DNA of 41,947 nucleotides from an uncultured Lachnospiraceae bacterium (GCA_949287925.1 CASEIR010000015.1:1-41947); one strand, 5' to 3'; positions 17,320 through 26,777 are shown, counted from the stretch's first letter. Made by a program: numbers and translations. Notes: generated by a model from the letters alone, not told the origin.

Positions 17320-17871
17320 TTAAACTGTCATCACTTCTTTTGATTTGCTTTCTACCGCTTTATCTATTTCTTTGACAAACTTATCTGTCATTTTCTGAAG
17401 ATCATCTTCCATATCCTTGATCTCGTCTTCCGAAACATCGGATCCCTTTAATTTCTTAAAGGCGTCATTCCCATCTCTTCGAATATTACGGATTGCCACT
17501 TTCGCAGCTTCTCCCTTCTTCTTTACATCTTTTACCAGTTCTTTTCTTCGTTCTTCCGTAAGTTCCGGAAATACCAGGCGGATGGTTGTTCCGTCATTCG
17601 CCGGATTGATTCCAAGATCTGAAGTAAGAATCGCCTTCTCAATGACTTTCACCATACTTTTTTCCCAAGGCTGGATCTGAATCATACGAGCTTCCGGAAC
17701 AGATACGTTCGCAACCTGCTGGATCGGCGTCGGGGATCCATAATAATCCACCATGATCTTATTCAGTACATTGGGATTGGCACGTCCTGCACGGATTGCC
17801 GCAAGCTCCGCTTCCAGATTGGACATCGTCTTTGTCATCTTGCCTTCATACACCTGTAATCTTTCATTCAT
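17320..17871 (-). CDS. frr: Ribosome recycling factor
   Basis: 183 residues, the standard size. Recognisable segments are AIRAGRANPNVLNKIMVDYY, PWEKSMVKVIEKAI and DLGINPANDGTTIRL, followed by the basic and helical C-terminus (RKELVKDVKKKGEAAKVAIR). With EF-G it splits the post-termination ribosome. It follows pyrH after 18 bp, the near-universal bacterial arrangement. Confidence 0.97.
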   Translation of the reverse strand: MNERLQVYEGKMTKTMSNLEAELAAIRAGRANPNVLNKIMVDYYGSPTPIQQVANVSVPEARMIQIQPWEKSMVKVIEKAILTSDLGINPANDGTTIRLVFPELTEERRKELVKDVKKKGEAAKVAIRNIRRDGNDAFKKLKGSDVSEDEIKDMEDDLQKMTDKFVKEIDKAVESKSKEVMTV

Positions 17872-17889
17872 ATATACGTTCCTCCCTTA

Positions 17890-18588
17890 TTATGACACAG
17901 TCACTTTCGTTCCTGTAAATTTTCCCATCATCGTCTCGACGATACTATTCTCTTCATTCAGGCCAAACACCAGCATAGGCATCTTATGTTCCAGGCACAT
18001 AATCGATGCGGTCAGATCCACTGCCATCAACTTTTTATCAATAATTTCCCGAATCGAAATCTCGTCATATTTCTTTGCCTCCGGATTTACCTTTGGATCA
18101 CTGTCATAGATTCCATCGATCGCCTTCGCCAACAGCATTGCATCCGCTTCAATCTCAATCGCCCGTAACACAGCTCCTGTATCCGTTGAAAAATAAGGAT
18201 GTCCGGTTCCACCGGCAAAAAAGACTACCTTCCCGGAATCCAAGGCTTCCACTGCCGCATCCTTGGAAAAGAGTGTGGTAAACGCTCCGCACACAAACGG
18301 TGTAAACACTTCTGTTTTCATTCCTGCATAACGGAAAATATCCGATACATAGATGCAGTTCATAACTGTAGCCAGCATTCCGATCTGATCTGCCTTCACC
18401 CGGTCTATCGTCTCGCTGGTTCTTCCTCTCCAGAAATTCCCTCCTCCGGTAACTATGGCAACCTGTATTCCGTCATCCACAAGTTTCTTCACCTGCTTCG
18501 CCACTCCCATACAGGTCTCTTCATCAAATCCTGTCTTTTTCTCGCCCGCAAGCGCCTCGCCGCTGAGCTTCAGTAATACTCTTTTCAT
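17890..18588 (-). CDS. pyrH: UMP kinase
   Basis: 232 residues of the amino-acid kinase fold: KRVLLKLSGEALAG at the start, the VTGGGNFWRGR loop near 46-56, and FFAGGTGHPYFSTDTGA near 125-140. It makes UDP from UMP and links this operon to the pyrimidines supplied through carAB. It is the first gene of the pyrH-frr-uppS-cdsA-dxr-rseP operon. The usual rpsB-tsf neighbours are not upstream here; a MATE exporter gene lies before it instead. Confidence 0.97.
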   Translation of the reverse strand: MKRVLLKLSGEALAGEKKTGFDEETCMGVAKQVKKLVDDGIQVAIVTGGGNFWRGRTSETIDRVKADQIGMLATVMNCIYVSDIFRYAGMKTEVFTPFVCGAFTTLFSKDAAVEALDSGKVVFFAGGTGHPYFSTDTGAVLRAIEIEADAMLLAKAIDGIYDSDPKVNPEAKKYDEISIREIIDKKLMAVDLTASIMCLEHKMPMLVFGLNEENSIVETMMGKFTGTKVTVS

Positions 18589-18640
18589 ATGATTATGCTC
18601 CTTACTTCTCTTGTGTCATGCCTTCGCATACTTATAATAA

Positions 18641-18649
18641 AGTATAGCA
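18641..18649 (-). promoter_or_regulatory. Candidate extended -10 promoter of the pyrH operon
   Basis: Minus strand TGC-TATACT (18649-18641) is an extended -10 about 52 bp before pyrH. The -35 position is poor (TTCCCT), and it partly overlaps the MATE terminator region. Extended -10 promoters can work without a good -35. Confidence 0.4.
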
Positions 18650-18654
18650 TAGGA

Positions 18655-18691
18655 AGAAAAAAAAGGGAATATGCAGTTGCAAGATTCCCTT
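18655..18691 (-). terminator. Intrinsic terminator of the MATE gene
   Basis: Minus strand AAGGGAAT (reverse complement of 18684-18691) pairs with ATTCCCTT (18663-18670) around a 13-base loop and is followed by eight T (18664-18657). It lies 10 bp after the MATE stop and separates it from the pyrH operon. Confidence 0.85.
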
Positions 18692-18701
18692 TCAATTTCC
18701 T

Positions 18702-20039
18702 CTACGCAATCTTATTTTCATATCCTCTCATAATATGAAAATACATAACAAGCAGCAGTCCTCCGGCCAGAACCCATGCCACAGGTCCAGCAAAACACAT
18801 TCCTACATAACTGCCGAAATGAGACGCCATTACCGCCGCCGCGCTTCTTCCAATCAATTCCGCAATCCCTGCCGTCATAGGGAGCAGACCAAACCCCATG
18901 CCCTGGATTCCATTCCGATATACATTGACAAATACCAGCGGAACAAAGGAAACTCCCACACAACAAAGGTAGGTATTTACATAAGATGTAATTGCCGATA
19001 CATTTTCAGACACAAATAATATAGTCATATATTTGCCGACCGTGATCACCAGCACCCCCGTTACTACCGCATAAATGATACCAATCCACGTTCCGCTTCG
19101 AAATCCCTTCCGGATACGGTCAATCTTACCGGCTCCCATATTCTGCGCGCAATAGGTTGCCATTGTAGTTCCCAGCGCCACATAGGCCTGCGAAACCACC
19201 TGCTCAATCTTGCATGCCGCCGCAAATCCGGCTGCGGCCACAGATCCCAGCGTATTCAAAGATGCTTGCAGAACGATCGTCCCAATCGCCGTAATTGAAT
19301 ATTGAAACGCCATTGGAAATCCGATTGCCATCTGCCATTTCGCCAGGTCCCAGTTCATTTTCCAGTCTTCTCTTTTCAAGTGCAGCTCCGGCACTTTTTT
19401 GCCTATATATATGAGACACAATATTCCAGATATACCCTGAGAAATCACTGTTGCATAGGCCGCTCCTTCTGCTCCCATATGAAACTTTACGATAAAAACC
19501 AGATCCAGAATAATGTTAAGCCCCGCTGCCAGGATCAGAAAATACAAGGGTCTCCGGCTGTCTCCGATTGCCCGGAGTATACTGGACAAAAGATTATAAA
19601 GTACCTGCGCCACGATTCCGCCGCAGATTACCATAATATATCCATACGCCTGGCTGTACATATCTTCCGGTGTATTCATCAAATACAGGATTTGTTTCAT
19701 AGTTGTCATACTCAGCACCGTCAGGATCACTGAGACAACCGCCGATAATTTAACCGCCGACGCGACTGACTGACGCATAGCCTTAAGATTGCCGGCTCCA
19801 TAATGCTGTGCGGTAATTACCGTAAACCCCGCCGTTAGCCCCTGTAAAAATCCAAGAATCAAAAACATCAGTGTCCCGCAGGCTCCTACCGCTGCCAAAG
19901 CCGCATTACCAACAAATTTTCCTACGATTACAGTATCCGCCATACTGTAGAACTGCTGAAACATATTTCCGATAAATATCGGTATGGTAAAATTCACAAT
20001 AATTCCAGCCGGGCTGCCTGTTGTCATATCTTTTGTCAT
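18702..20039 (-). CDS. MATE family multidrug/Na+ antiporter
   Basis: 445 residues with about twelve membrane helices in two homologous halves, the MatE fold. The N-terminus (GSPAGIIVNFTIPIFIGNMF, then QQFYSMADTVIVGKFVGNAA) is typical of the NorM/DinF-like clostridial group. Members expel cationic drugs or metabolites using Na+ or H+ gradients; the substrate cannot be inferred. GGGGAC and AAAGGA purine stretches precede the ATG. It has its own promoter at 20120-20148 and a terminator behind it. Confidence 0.92.
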   Translation of the reverse strand: MTKDMTTGSPAGIIVNFTIPIFIGNMFQQFYSMADTVIVGKFVGNAALAAVGACGTLMFLILGFLQGLTAGFTVITAQHYGAGNLKAMRQSVASAVKLSAVVSVILTVLSMTTMKQILYLMNTPEDMYSQAYGYIMVICGGIVAQVLYNLLSSILRAIGDSRRPLYFLILAAGLNIILDLVFIVKFHMGAEGAAYATVISQGISGILCLIYIGKKVPELHLKREDWKMNWDLAKWQMAIGFPMAFQYSITAIGTIVLQASLNTLGSVAAAGFAAACKIEQVVSQAYVALGTTMATYCAQNMGAGKIDRIRKGFRSGTWIGIIYAVVTGVLVITVGKYMTILFVSENVSAITSYVNTYLCCVGVSFVPLVFVNVYRNGIQGMGFGLLPMTAGIAELIGRSAAAVMASHFGSYVGMCFAGPVAWVLAGGLLLVMYFHIMRGYENKIA

Positions 20040-20074
20040 AACTCTGTCCCCTTTCCTTTACTTGCCTGCACAGG

Positions 20075-20105
20075 AAAAGACCTCAATAAATTATTGAGGT
20101 CTTTT
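20075..20105. terminator. Long hairpin between the sugar kinase and MATE genes
   Basis: AAAAGACCTCAATAA (20075-20089) and its reverse complement (20091-20105) are perfect arms with T-runs on both strands. It lies 78 bp after the sugar kinase stop and probably ends that operon. It is also the first structure transcribed from the promoter at 20120-20148, so it may act as a 5' stabilising hairpin or an attenuator for MATE. Confidence 0.8.
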
Positions 20106-20119
20106 TTAAAACTTTTTAC

Positions 20120-20148
20120 ATTATACTCAAACCATCTCGCAAATGCAA
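20120..20148 (-). promoter_or_regulatory. Promoter of the MATE gene
   Basis: Minus strand: TTGCAT (20148-20143), 17-bp spacer, TATAAT (20125-20120). The predicted start is near 20113, just before the hairpin at 20105-20075. Confidence 0.7.
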
Positions 20149-20183
20149 TATATTTCACTGAAATATAACACTGAATTTTATTC

Positions 20184-21647
20184 TTAGACAGAATAGAAGT
20201 TTTTCAAAGCCGGATAAAGTTCCCGGAATTTTTTGTATCTCTCCTCATATCTGCAGACCAGCTCTGGATCCGGTTCTTCTGTTGCCGTCACGTGCACCAG
20301 TTTTTCCGTAGCCTTTTCTACCGAATCAAACACGCCGCAGCCGACCGCGGCCAGAATCGCCGCGCCATAGCCCGGCCCTTCCTCACTTTCTATTATGTCG
20401 ACTTTCATATTCATTACATTCGCGATTATTTTTCTCCACAGCGGGCTTTTTGCCCCGCCGCCGCAGATCTTGGTTCTCTCTGGATCAATTCCAAGCTTTC
20501 TTGCAATTTCAAGGGAATCTCTCAATCCAAATGCAACCCCCTCCAAAACAGCAAGCGTCATATCCTTGCGGGTTGTCTCCATACCCATTCCAACGAAAGC
20601 CGCCCGGATATCCGGATCGTTGTGCGGCGACCGCTCTCCCATAAGGTACGGCATGTAAAACACCCTGTTCTGCCCCAGATTCTGAATCTCTTCTTGTTCA
20701 CTCTGAAAATCGCTGGTCTTAAGGATCTCTTCCATCCACCATTTATTTCCAGACGCTGCGCTGAGCATACATCCCATCAGATGATAATAACCGTCTGCAT
20801 GATCAAAAGAATGCAGAGCATTATTCTCATCAACGCGGAACTGTTTGCTTGAAATGAATATCGTCCCTGACGTTCCAAGTGATATATTGCACGCTCCGTC
20901 TCCTACCGTTGCCGTACCTACCGCCGCAGCCGCATTATCTCCCGCTCCTGCGATCACCTTCACATCTTGAGGAATTCCCAGTTCTTCCGCCACATCTTTT
21001 CGAACGGTTCCAACCACTTCACTGCTTTCATAGAGCGTTGGCAGCACAGCTTCGCTGATCCCGCATATTTCCAGCATCTCTTTCGACCAACGCCGGTTTT
21101 TTACGTCCAGCAGAAGCATACCGGAAGCGTCCGAGACATCCGTACAGAATACCCCCGACAAGCGATATGCCAGATAATCTTTTGGAAGCATAATCTTGGC
21201 AATTCTCGCAAAGTTTTCTGGTTCATGCTTCTTCAGCCACAAAATCTTCGGGGCCGTAAACCCTGCAAAAGCGATATTGGCCGTATAATCGGACAGTCTG
21301 TCCCGTCCAATTGCTTCATTCAGATATTCAGTTTCTTCCGCGGTACGTCCATCGTTCCATAAGATTGCCGGACGTATCACCTGATCCTGGCAATCCAAAG
21401 CCACCAGTCCATGCATCTGGCCGCCAAAACTGATACCGGCCACCTGCTTTTTATCCATCCCTTCCAGGAGTTCCTTGATTCCTTCCATGCTCTGACTGTA
21501 CCAGTCTTCCGGCCTTTGTTCGCTCCATCCAGGATACGGCAGAAACAATGGATATTCTTTTGATACAATCTTATGTATCTTTCCTTCCTCATCCATCAGA
21601 AGCAGCTTAACCGCCGATGTTCCAAGATCAACTCCTATAAAATACAT
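20184..21647 (-). CDS. xylB: FGGY-family sugar kinase, xylulokinase-like
   Basis: 487 residues with both FGGY/actin-like halves. The phosphate-1 loop is FIGVDLGTSAVKLLLMDEEG at the start. The sugar-site motif GQMHGLVALD is near residue 80 and DVSDASGMLLLDV near 170. The second-half loop AGAGDNAAAAVGT is near 235, and KICGGGAKSPLWRKI near 400. This is the xylulokinase pattern. Its neighbour is an L-fucose/L-arabinose isomerase-family gene 24 bp upstream, so the true substrate may be another ketose. It has an AGGTAATGTT-type start region and lies last in its operon. Confidence 0.85.
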   Translation of the reverse strand: MYFIGVDLGTSAVKLLLMDEEGKIHKIVSKEYPLFLPYPGWSEQRPEDWYSQSMEGIKELLEGMDKKQVAGISFGGQMHGLVALDCQDQVIRPAILWNDGRTAEETEYLNEAIGRDRLSDYTANIAFAGFTAPKILWLKKHEPENFARIAKIMLPKDYLAYRLSGVFCTDVSDASGMLLLDVKNRRWSKEMLEICGISEAVLPTLYESSEVVGTVRKDVAEELGIPQDVKVIAGAGDNAAAAVGTATVGDGACNISLGTSGTIFISSKQFRVDENNALHSFDHADGYYHLMGCMLSAASGNKWWMEEILKTSDFQSEQEEIQNLGQNRVFYMPYLMGERSPHNDPDIRAAFVGMGMETTRKDMTLAVLEGVAFGLRDSLEIARKLGIDPERTKICGGGAKSPLWRKIIANVMNMKVDIIESEEGPGYGAAILAAVGCGVFDSVEKATEKLVHVTATEEPDPELVCRYEERYKKFRELYPALKNFYSV

Positions 21648-21671
21648 AACATTACCTCCGAACCCTGACGA

Positions 21672-23156
21672 CTATTTCCATGGATTTTCTGTCGGATACC
21701 GCACGCCGGCCGGCTGATTATAGCCGATCTCTTCTACCGGAACACCGATATATTTGAACACTTCAAACAAAGCTTTTCCGTGGTGTCCGAACGCCACTGC
21801 TCCGTGATGCGGATAGCCGCCTTCGATCAGCACATGACGGTAGAACCGTCCCATCTCCGGAATCGCGAAAACACCCACTCCGCCAAAAGAGCGCGTAGCA
21901 ACCGGCAACACTTCACCATGCGCAATATACGCTCTCAACACATTGTCCGCAGTACTCTGCAGACGATAGAACGTGATGTCTCCCGGTACAATATCTCCTT
22001 CCAACGTTCCCTGTGTTACTTCTTCCGGGAGTGTTCTTGCCATAATCATCTGATACTTCATTTCACAGGAAGTCAGCTTTGAAGAAGCCGTATTGCCGCA
22101 GTGGAAGCCCATAAATACATCCTGCAGCGTATATGGATATTTTCCGGCAATGTCATCCTGATACATATCCTTTGGAACGCTGTTATTAATATCCAGAAGT
22201 GTTACCGTGTCCCCGCTGACAACCGTACCGATAAATTCACTGAGCGCTCCGTAGATATCCACTTCGCAGGATACCGGTATCCCCTGTGCCGTCAAACGGC
22301 TGTTCACATAGCAGGGAACGAATCCGAACTGTGTCTGGAATGCCGGCCAGCATTTTCCGGCGATTGCCACGTATTTGCGATAACCTCTATGTTCCTCAAT
22401 CCAGTCTTTCAACGTCAGCTCATACTGGGCAAGCTTCTCCAGGATCTCCGGTTTCTTATTGCCTTCTCCAAGCTCCGCTTCCATTTCCTTAACGACTGCT
22501 GGAATTCTCGCATCTCCATCATGTTTGTGGAACGCCTCGAACAGATCCAGTTCTGAATTTTCTTCGATTTCCACACCCAGATTATACAACTGTTTGATCG
22601 GTGCATTACATGCAAGGAAATTCAGCGGACGCGGTCCAAAGGATATAATCTTCAGATTACTCAATCCCACAATTGCTCTTGCGATTGGTACAAATTCATG
22701 AATCATATCCGCACAGTCCTCTGCATCGCCCACCGGATATTCCGGAATATAAGCTTTCACATTGCGAAGTTTTAAATTATAGCTGGCATTCAGCATACCA
22801 CAGTAAGCGTCTCCACGGCCGCCTACCAGATCATTTCCGGATTCTTCCGCCGCCGCGATAAACATCTTGGGCCCATCAAAATGTTTTGCAAGCAATGTCT
22901 CAGATATCTCCGGTCCGAAGTTTCCAAGATAAACAACAAGCGCGTTACATCCGGCTTTTTTCACATCCTCCAGAGCCTGTACCATATGGATCTCACTTTC
23001 CACAATACAGACAGGACATTCATAGATTCCTTCCGCCCCATACTTTTCAGTATAAGCTTTCATCAGATTGGCTCTGCGGTTCACAGAAAGGCTCTCCGGA
23101 AAACAGTCACGGCTCACTGCCACCACACCAATTTTTACTTCAGGCATATTATTCAT
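21672..23156 (-). CDS. L-fucose/L-arabinose isomerase family protein
   Basis: About 494 residues from ATG 23156, preceded by AAAGGAG at a slightly long distance; earlier (23189) and later (23147) starts are possible. The N-terminal Rossmann-like part (VKIGVVAVSRDCFPES) is followed by the C-terminal isomerase domain. Probable metal-binding positions are the Glu in CEVDIYGALSEF, the Asp in LLDINNS and the His pair in VAFGHHGKALFE. The family interconverts aldoses and ketoses with Mn2+. With the kinase behind it, it forms a two-step isomerise-and-phosphorylate pathway, but no aldolase or transporter is present in the window, so the sugar is unknown. Confidence 0.85.
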   Translation of the reverse strand: MNNMPEVKIGVVAVSRDCFPESLSVNRRANLMKAYTEKYGAEGIYECPVCIVESEIHMVQALEDVKKAGCNALVVYLGNFGPEISETLLAKHFDGPKMFIAAAEESGNDLVGGRGDAYCGMLNASYNLKLRNVKAYIPEYPVGDAEDCADMIHEFVPIARAIVGLSNLKIISFGPRPLNFLACNAPIKQLYNLGVEIEENSELDLFEAFHKHDGDARIPAVVKEMEAELGEGNKKPEILEKLAQYELTLKDWIEEHRGYRKYVAIAGKCWPAFQTQFGFVPCYVNSRLTAQGIPVSCEVDIYGALSEFIGTVVSGDTVTLLDINNSVPKDMYQDDIAGKYPYTLQDVFMGFHCGNTASSKLTSCEMKYQMIMARTLPEEVTQGTLEGDIVPGDITFYRLQSTADNVLRAYIAHGEVLPVATRSFGGVGVFAIPEMGRFYRHVLIEGGYPHHGAVAFGHHGKALFEVFKYIGVPVEEIGYNQPAGVRYPTENPWK

Positions 23157-23231
23157 GGTTCTAATATCTCCTTTCACAAATAAACTCACTTTTTCCTTCT
23201 ATGGTCATTTTAGCAACAAAAAACCAGAAAT

Positions 23232-23256
23232 ACCACCTAATAGTTAACCACTTAAT
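23232..23256. promoter_or_regulatory. Direct repeat, possible AraC-type regulator site before the isomerase gene
   Basis: ACCACCTAAT (23232-23241) and ACCACTTAAT (23247-23256) are direct repeats with one mismatch and a 15-bp period. They lie in the short gap between the AraC-type regulator and the isomerase gene. AraC proteins bind direct repeats, usually about 21 bp apart, so this is only a candidate. Confidence 0.35.
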
Positions 23257-23273
23257 GCCCATTTTTTATCCTT

Positions 23274-24107
23274 TTATCTTTTCTGCAGTTTCAGATTCTT
23301 CCGGAATTGACTGGGAAGCATTCCGTATTTTCCCTGAAATGCTCTGGCAAATCCCTTGCTGCCTGAAAATCCGTTACGAATGGCGATTTCAGTCAGACTA
23401 TATTCCCCCCTTTTCATATCCAGAATCGCATATTCCAACCGGATACTCTGAAGATACTGCTTAAATGTGATTCCTGCATATTTCTGGAACATGCGGGACA
23501 GATAATTGGGGGAATAATCGAATTTTTCTGCGACTTCCTGAAGACTCAGGCTATTAGAATAGTTTTCTTTCATATAAGACGTGATAGCTGACAGCCGCTC
23601 CATCCTCTTGTTCTGGCTGATCTTTCTTTCATTTTTCTCTGTCAGCCGATAGTGGTTTACCAGACAATACACAACGGCATAAAACAGGCTCATCACCTTC
23701 ATCTCATATCCACATTGCCTGCCGCAATAATCGTCATACATAGTTCCCAGCATCGCCATCAGATTTTCGTCATTTTCTCTGGCGTCATGTGTAAACCAGA
23801 TAAACTCTTGTTCCGTGTAATAATTTCGAAACAGCTTCAGCGGGATCTGCAACACGAGAGTCTCATTGGGCAAAAGGGCATCAATGGAATGGACTTCATT
23901 GGAATTAACGATCAAAAATTCCCCGGCCTTCATCTTCCACTTATGGGAATCAATATAGAAGTTTAATTCTCCTTTTCGTACCGCAAAGATCTCGATCGAT
24001 CGATGCCAGTGCTTTTCTCTTCGGTAATTACCAAGGTTCCCTTCAAACAGGAATAATTTAAACGGGAACCCCTCTTCCGGTATAATCAGTTCGTGTGAAA
24101 CTCTCAT
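23274..24107 (-). CDS. AraC family transcriptional regulator
   Basis: 277 residues. An N-terminal cupin-like ligand domain (about 15-130; KHWHRSIEIFAVRKGELNFY, AGEFLIVNSNEVHSI) is joined to a C-terminal double helix-turn-helix (about 180-275). The two motifs are SLQEVAEKFDYSPNYLSRMF and SLTEIAIRNGFSGSKGFAR. GGAGAGAGACA precedes ATG 24107. It lies between a Na/Pi transporter gene (33 bp upstream) and the isomerase-kinase pair it probably controls. Sugar binding is inferred from the neighbours. Confidence 0.88.
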   Translation of the reverse strand: MRVSHELIIPEEGFPFKLFLFEGNLGNYRREKHWHRSIEIFAVRKGELNFYIDSHKWKMKAGEFLIVNSNEVHSIDALLPNETLVLQIPLKLFRNYYTEQEFIWFTHDARENDENLMAMLGTMYDDYCGRQCGYEMKVMSLFYAVVYCLVNHYRLTEKNERKISQNKRMERLSAITSYMKENYSNSLSLQEVAEKFDYSPNYLSRMFQKYAGITFKQYLQSIRLEYAILDMKRGEYSLTEIAIRNGFSGSKGFARAFQGKYGMLPSQFRKNLKLQKR

Positions 24108-24140
24108 TGTCTCTCTCCATTTGAATCGGTCTGCATCTTT

Positions 24141-25949
24141 CTATGTAACCTCTTCTGCCTCCATACTTTTTACATGGCTGCTTTGGTTTCCAAGATCATA
24201 TTTCTGACTGTACTTCGTAAAATGAGAATAATAGGCCATGCCCTCCCCTGCATAAACTCTGGAATCGTGAATGTGCATATCCTCGTCCTTCTCATCCGTC
24301 TTCTGCATAGCTGACATGATACTGGCGCAGTGGGCCGCAATACGGGTAAAACTATTCAGAATATCATTGAAAATGGTTCTCTGCTCAAGTCCGCAGATGC
24401 CATTCCCCAGCCGGATCACATGGTTGTGCTTCAGTTCATCACACAGGTTGGTGATGACAACGCCCAGAGGCGCTACTTTACTGGCTTCATCCAGATTTCC
24501 GTCCATGAACGCCTTAGCGGTAATATTCATAATCTCCCGTACGGCTTCCATTACCACATTCAGTTCATCCATGGCCTCTTTTGAAAAGCTCATCCGGCTC
24601 TCCTGCATCTCTCTGGACATATAGGCAATGTACGCCGCATGGTCGCCAATCCTTTCAAAGTCACTGATGGTACTAAGATAAAGGGACATCTGCCTGGACT
24701 GAGCCGTTGTCAGCTCCTTTTTTGTTAACTGCATCAAATAAGATCCCAGACGCGTCTCATACTTATCAATCAGATCTTCTTTGCATCGCACCTTCTCAAA
24801 ATGATCCTGCTGATAGTCATTCAGAAGATTCATGGCACGATTTACATTTTTGCGCACCTTTTTCGCCATTCCGGATATCACTCGCTGACACTGTCCCATT
24901 GCAAGCGCAGGATAGGAAACCAGGCGGTCCTCCAGCAGTTCCAGATCCGCCTCTTCTTCCAGCTCCTCCTTCGTATCCTTCACCAGAATACAAACCAGCT
25001 TCTCCAGCCTGGGAATAAATGGAAACAACACACACACTGTAGCCACACGGAAAACAGTATTCACAAAAGCGATAGATACCGGAGTCATGATCTGATCCAT
25101 AAAACCGAAATGCAAAAAACCATTAGCCATATAGAAAACACTTCCCCAGAAGATCATGCCAAACAAATCATTCAAAAGATAGATCAGTGCTGTCCGCTTT
25201 CCATTTTTATTTGCACCGATAGAAGAAATCAGAACTGGACAGGCGGCTCCCACGCCGATTCCCAGCACAATGGGAAAAGCACTGGCAAAGGTCAGAATCC
25301 CCGTCACGGACAGTGCTTGTAATACACCAACTGCCGCAGACGCGCTCTGTAAAACTGCTGTAAAAACGATTCCCACCAGAATTCCCATCAGAGGATTGGA
25401 AAACATGGTGAGCATACTGGTAAAAATCTCATTTTCCCGCAACGGTTCCACCGCTCCGCTCATGGTCTGCATTCCCATCATCAGAATTGCAAATCCCAGC
25501 ATGATATTTCCAATATTCCTGTATACGGAACGCTTGCCAAACATACGAAGCACGATGCCCGCAACCGCCACAAGCGCCGAAATGGTCGCCGTGGAAAGGA
25601 TAGTCGCCCAGCCGCCTGAACCTTCAATATAGGACAAACACAGAATCCATCCGGTAATACTTGTCCCGATATTTGCGCCCATGATAATACTGATCGCCTG
25701 ACGCAGCTTCATCATCATAGAATTAACAAAGCCAATCACCATTACCGTAGTTGCGGAAGAAGACTGGATTATGCAGGTTACTCCAGCCCCCAACGCAACT
25801 CCCTTCAAAGGAGTATTGGTCATCTTGTATAAAAATTTTTCCAGCTTATTTCCGGCTACCATTTTTAATCCGTCGCCCATCAGAAGCATACCATAGAGAA
25901 ACATCGCTACACCGCTGAGCAGTGACAGGACCATTGAAAATATTTCCAT
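24141..25949 (-). CDS. Na+/phosphate cotransporter family protein (NptA-like) with PhoU-like tail
   Basis: 602 residues. The membrane part (about 1-320) contains the two inverted QSS repeats of the PNaS family: GVTCIIQSSSATTVMVIGF near 55-73 and VFTAVLQSASAAVGVLQAL near 195-215. A cytoplasmic helical PhoU-like domain follows (about 345-565). Members take up phosphate with Na+. It could also export phosphate or carry another anion; sequence does not decide. The gene precedes the AraC gene by 33 bp. Confidence 0.9.
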   Translation of the reverse strand: MEIFSMVLSLLSGVAMFLYGMLLMGDGLKMVAGNKLEKFLYKMTNTPLKGVALGAGVTCIIQSSSATTVMVIGFVNSMMMKLRQAISIIMGANIGTSITGWILCLSYIEGSGGWATILSTATISALVAVAGIVLRMFGKRSVYRNIGNIMLGFAILMMGMQTMSGAVEPLRENEIFTSMLTMFSNPLMGILVGIVFTAVLQSASAAVGVLQALSVTGILTFASAFPIVLGIGVGAACPVLISSIGANKNGKRTALIYLLNDLFGMIFWGSVFYMANGFLHFGFMDQIMTPVSIAFVNTVFRVATVCVLFPFIPRLEKLVCILVKDTKEELEEEADLELLEDRLVSYPALAMGQCQRVISGMAKKVRKNVNRAMNLLNDYQQDHFEKVRCKEDLIDKYETRLGSYLMQLTKKELTTAQSRQMSLYLSTISDFERIGDHAAYIAYMSREMQESRMSFSKEAMDELNVVMEAVREIMNITAKAFMDGNLDEASKVAPLGVVITNLCDELKHNHVIRLGNGICGLEQRTIFNDILNSFTRIAAHCASIMSAMQKTDEKDEDMHIHDSRVYAGEGMAYYSHFTKYSQKYDLGNQSSHVKSMEAEEVT

Positions 25950-26267
25950 AATCTTTTTCTTCCATTCCGTTTCTTATGTCCGGCGTATACATAAAAAAGA
26001 TCTACTCTGCAGAAAAGCCGCAGATATATCTCTGTTTTCAAAAAGTGTCATAATTTTACAAAATTCATTATACAACATAATTTCTCTATGTTCCACTTTT
26101 ACTGAAGAAATTAAATACAAGACTCTGTTTCATAAAAAGGACCCCTGAAATGAGCCGTTTTACCGTAAGCGTCAAATAAAACATTATTTAATACATATTG
26201 TCTATCATAAATATACCTATAACAATAATGATGAGACAGTTATTTCCTATCCCATGACTTTAGAATA
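25950..26267. other. Intergenic stretch between the Na/Pi gene and the integrase remnant
   Basis: 318 bp of AT-rich sequence with no convincing gene. A minus-strand TATAAT near 26070 could belong to the Na/Pi promoter, but its -35 is weak. The part next to 26268 presumably is flank of the former mobile element. No repeat or RNA is recognised. Confidence 0.4.
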
Positions 26268-26750
26268 TTAGCAATGACTCCTAGCTGTAATTCTAACTTT
26301 ATCTACATCCAATCCAGAATATGGATCAACCTCCTCAGTCTTTGCCACACCGAATTTTTTTATTTCTTCGTCCATTTTGTTATCCAAGACATGTGTATAG
26401 ATATTTAAAGTAATACTGATACTGGAATGTCCCAATAAAGTCTGCACAACTTTCGGTTCCATTTTATTCTCAAAACATCTGGTCGCAAATGTATGTCTCA
26501 GAATATGCGGATGAAAATCTCTGATCATCTTGGGCTCCCTGTGTTCCTGAATAGCCAGTACCGCTTCTTTCTCACGAATTCTTTTGATTGTTTTCTTAAT
26601 TTCTTTTTCTACAATATATCTGCTGCAAGGGCTTCCCATACCGGTAGTAAAAACCAAAGTTTCTTTCCCTAACCGGACGACACGATACACCAGCTCATGG
26701 CAAATCCGTTCTCTGTCTGTTGTTGGCCGGTTGTTCGCTCGCGCAGACAC
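26268..26750 (-). pseudogene. C-terminal remnant of a tyrosine recombinase/integrase
   Basis: The last 100 or so codons of a phage/Tn916-type integrase survive. [16 protein letters not shown] carries the His-x-x-Arg pair, [18 protein letters not shown] carries the second His and the nucleophile Tyr, and a KTEEV-type tail follows. The N-terminal DNA-binding part and the first catalytic Arg region are missing. The frame opens with a GTG lacking a ribosome binding site inside a GC-rich palindrome, so the upstream codons are not integrase. Homology begins near [15 protein letters not shown]. It is a decayed trace of an integrative element. Confidence 0.8.
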
Positions 26751-26769
26751 GGCGGTCGTTCGACCGGCC
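26725..26769. repeat. GC-rich imperfect inverted repeat at the integrase remnant edge
   Basis: GGCCGGTTGTTCG (from 26725) and GTTCGACCGGCC (to 26769) form imperfect arms around CTCGCGCAGACACGGCGGTC. Its base composition is far more GC-rich than the surroundings, and it marks the place where integrase homology stops. It may be a foreign scar or end of an element. Confidence 0.5.
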
Positions 26770-26777
26770 TATCTCAC

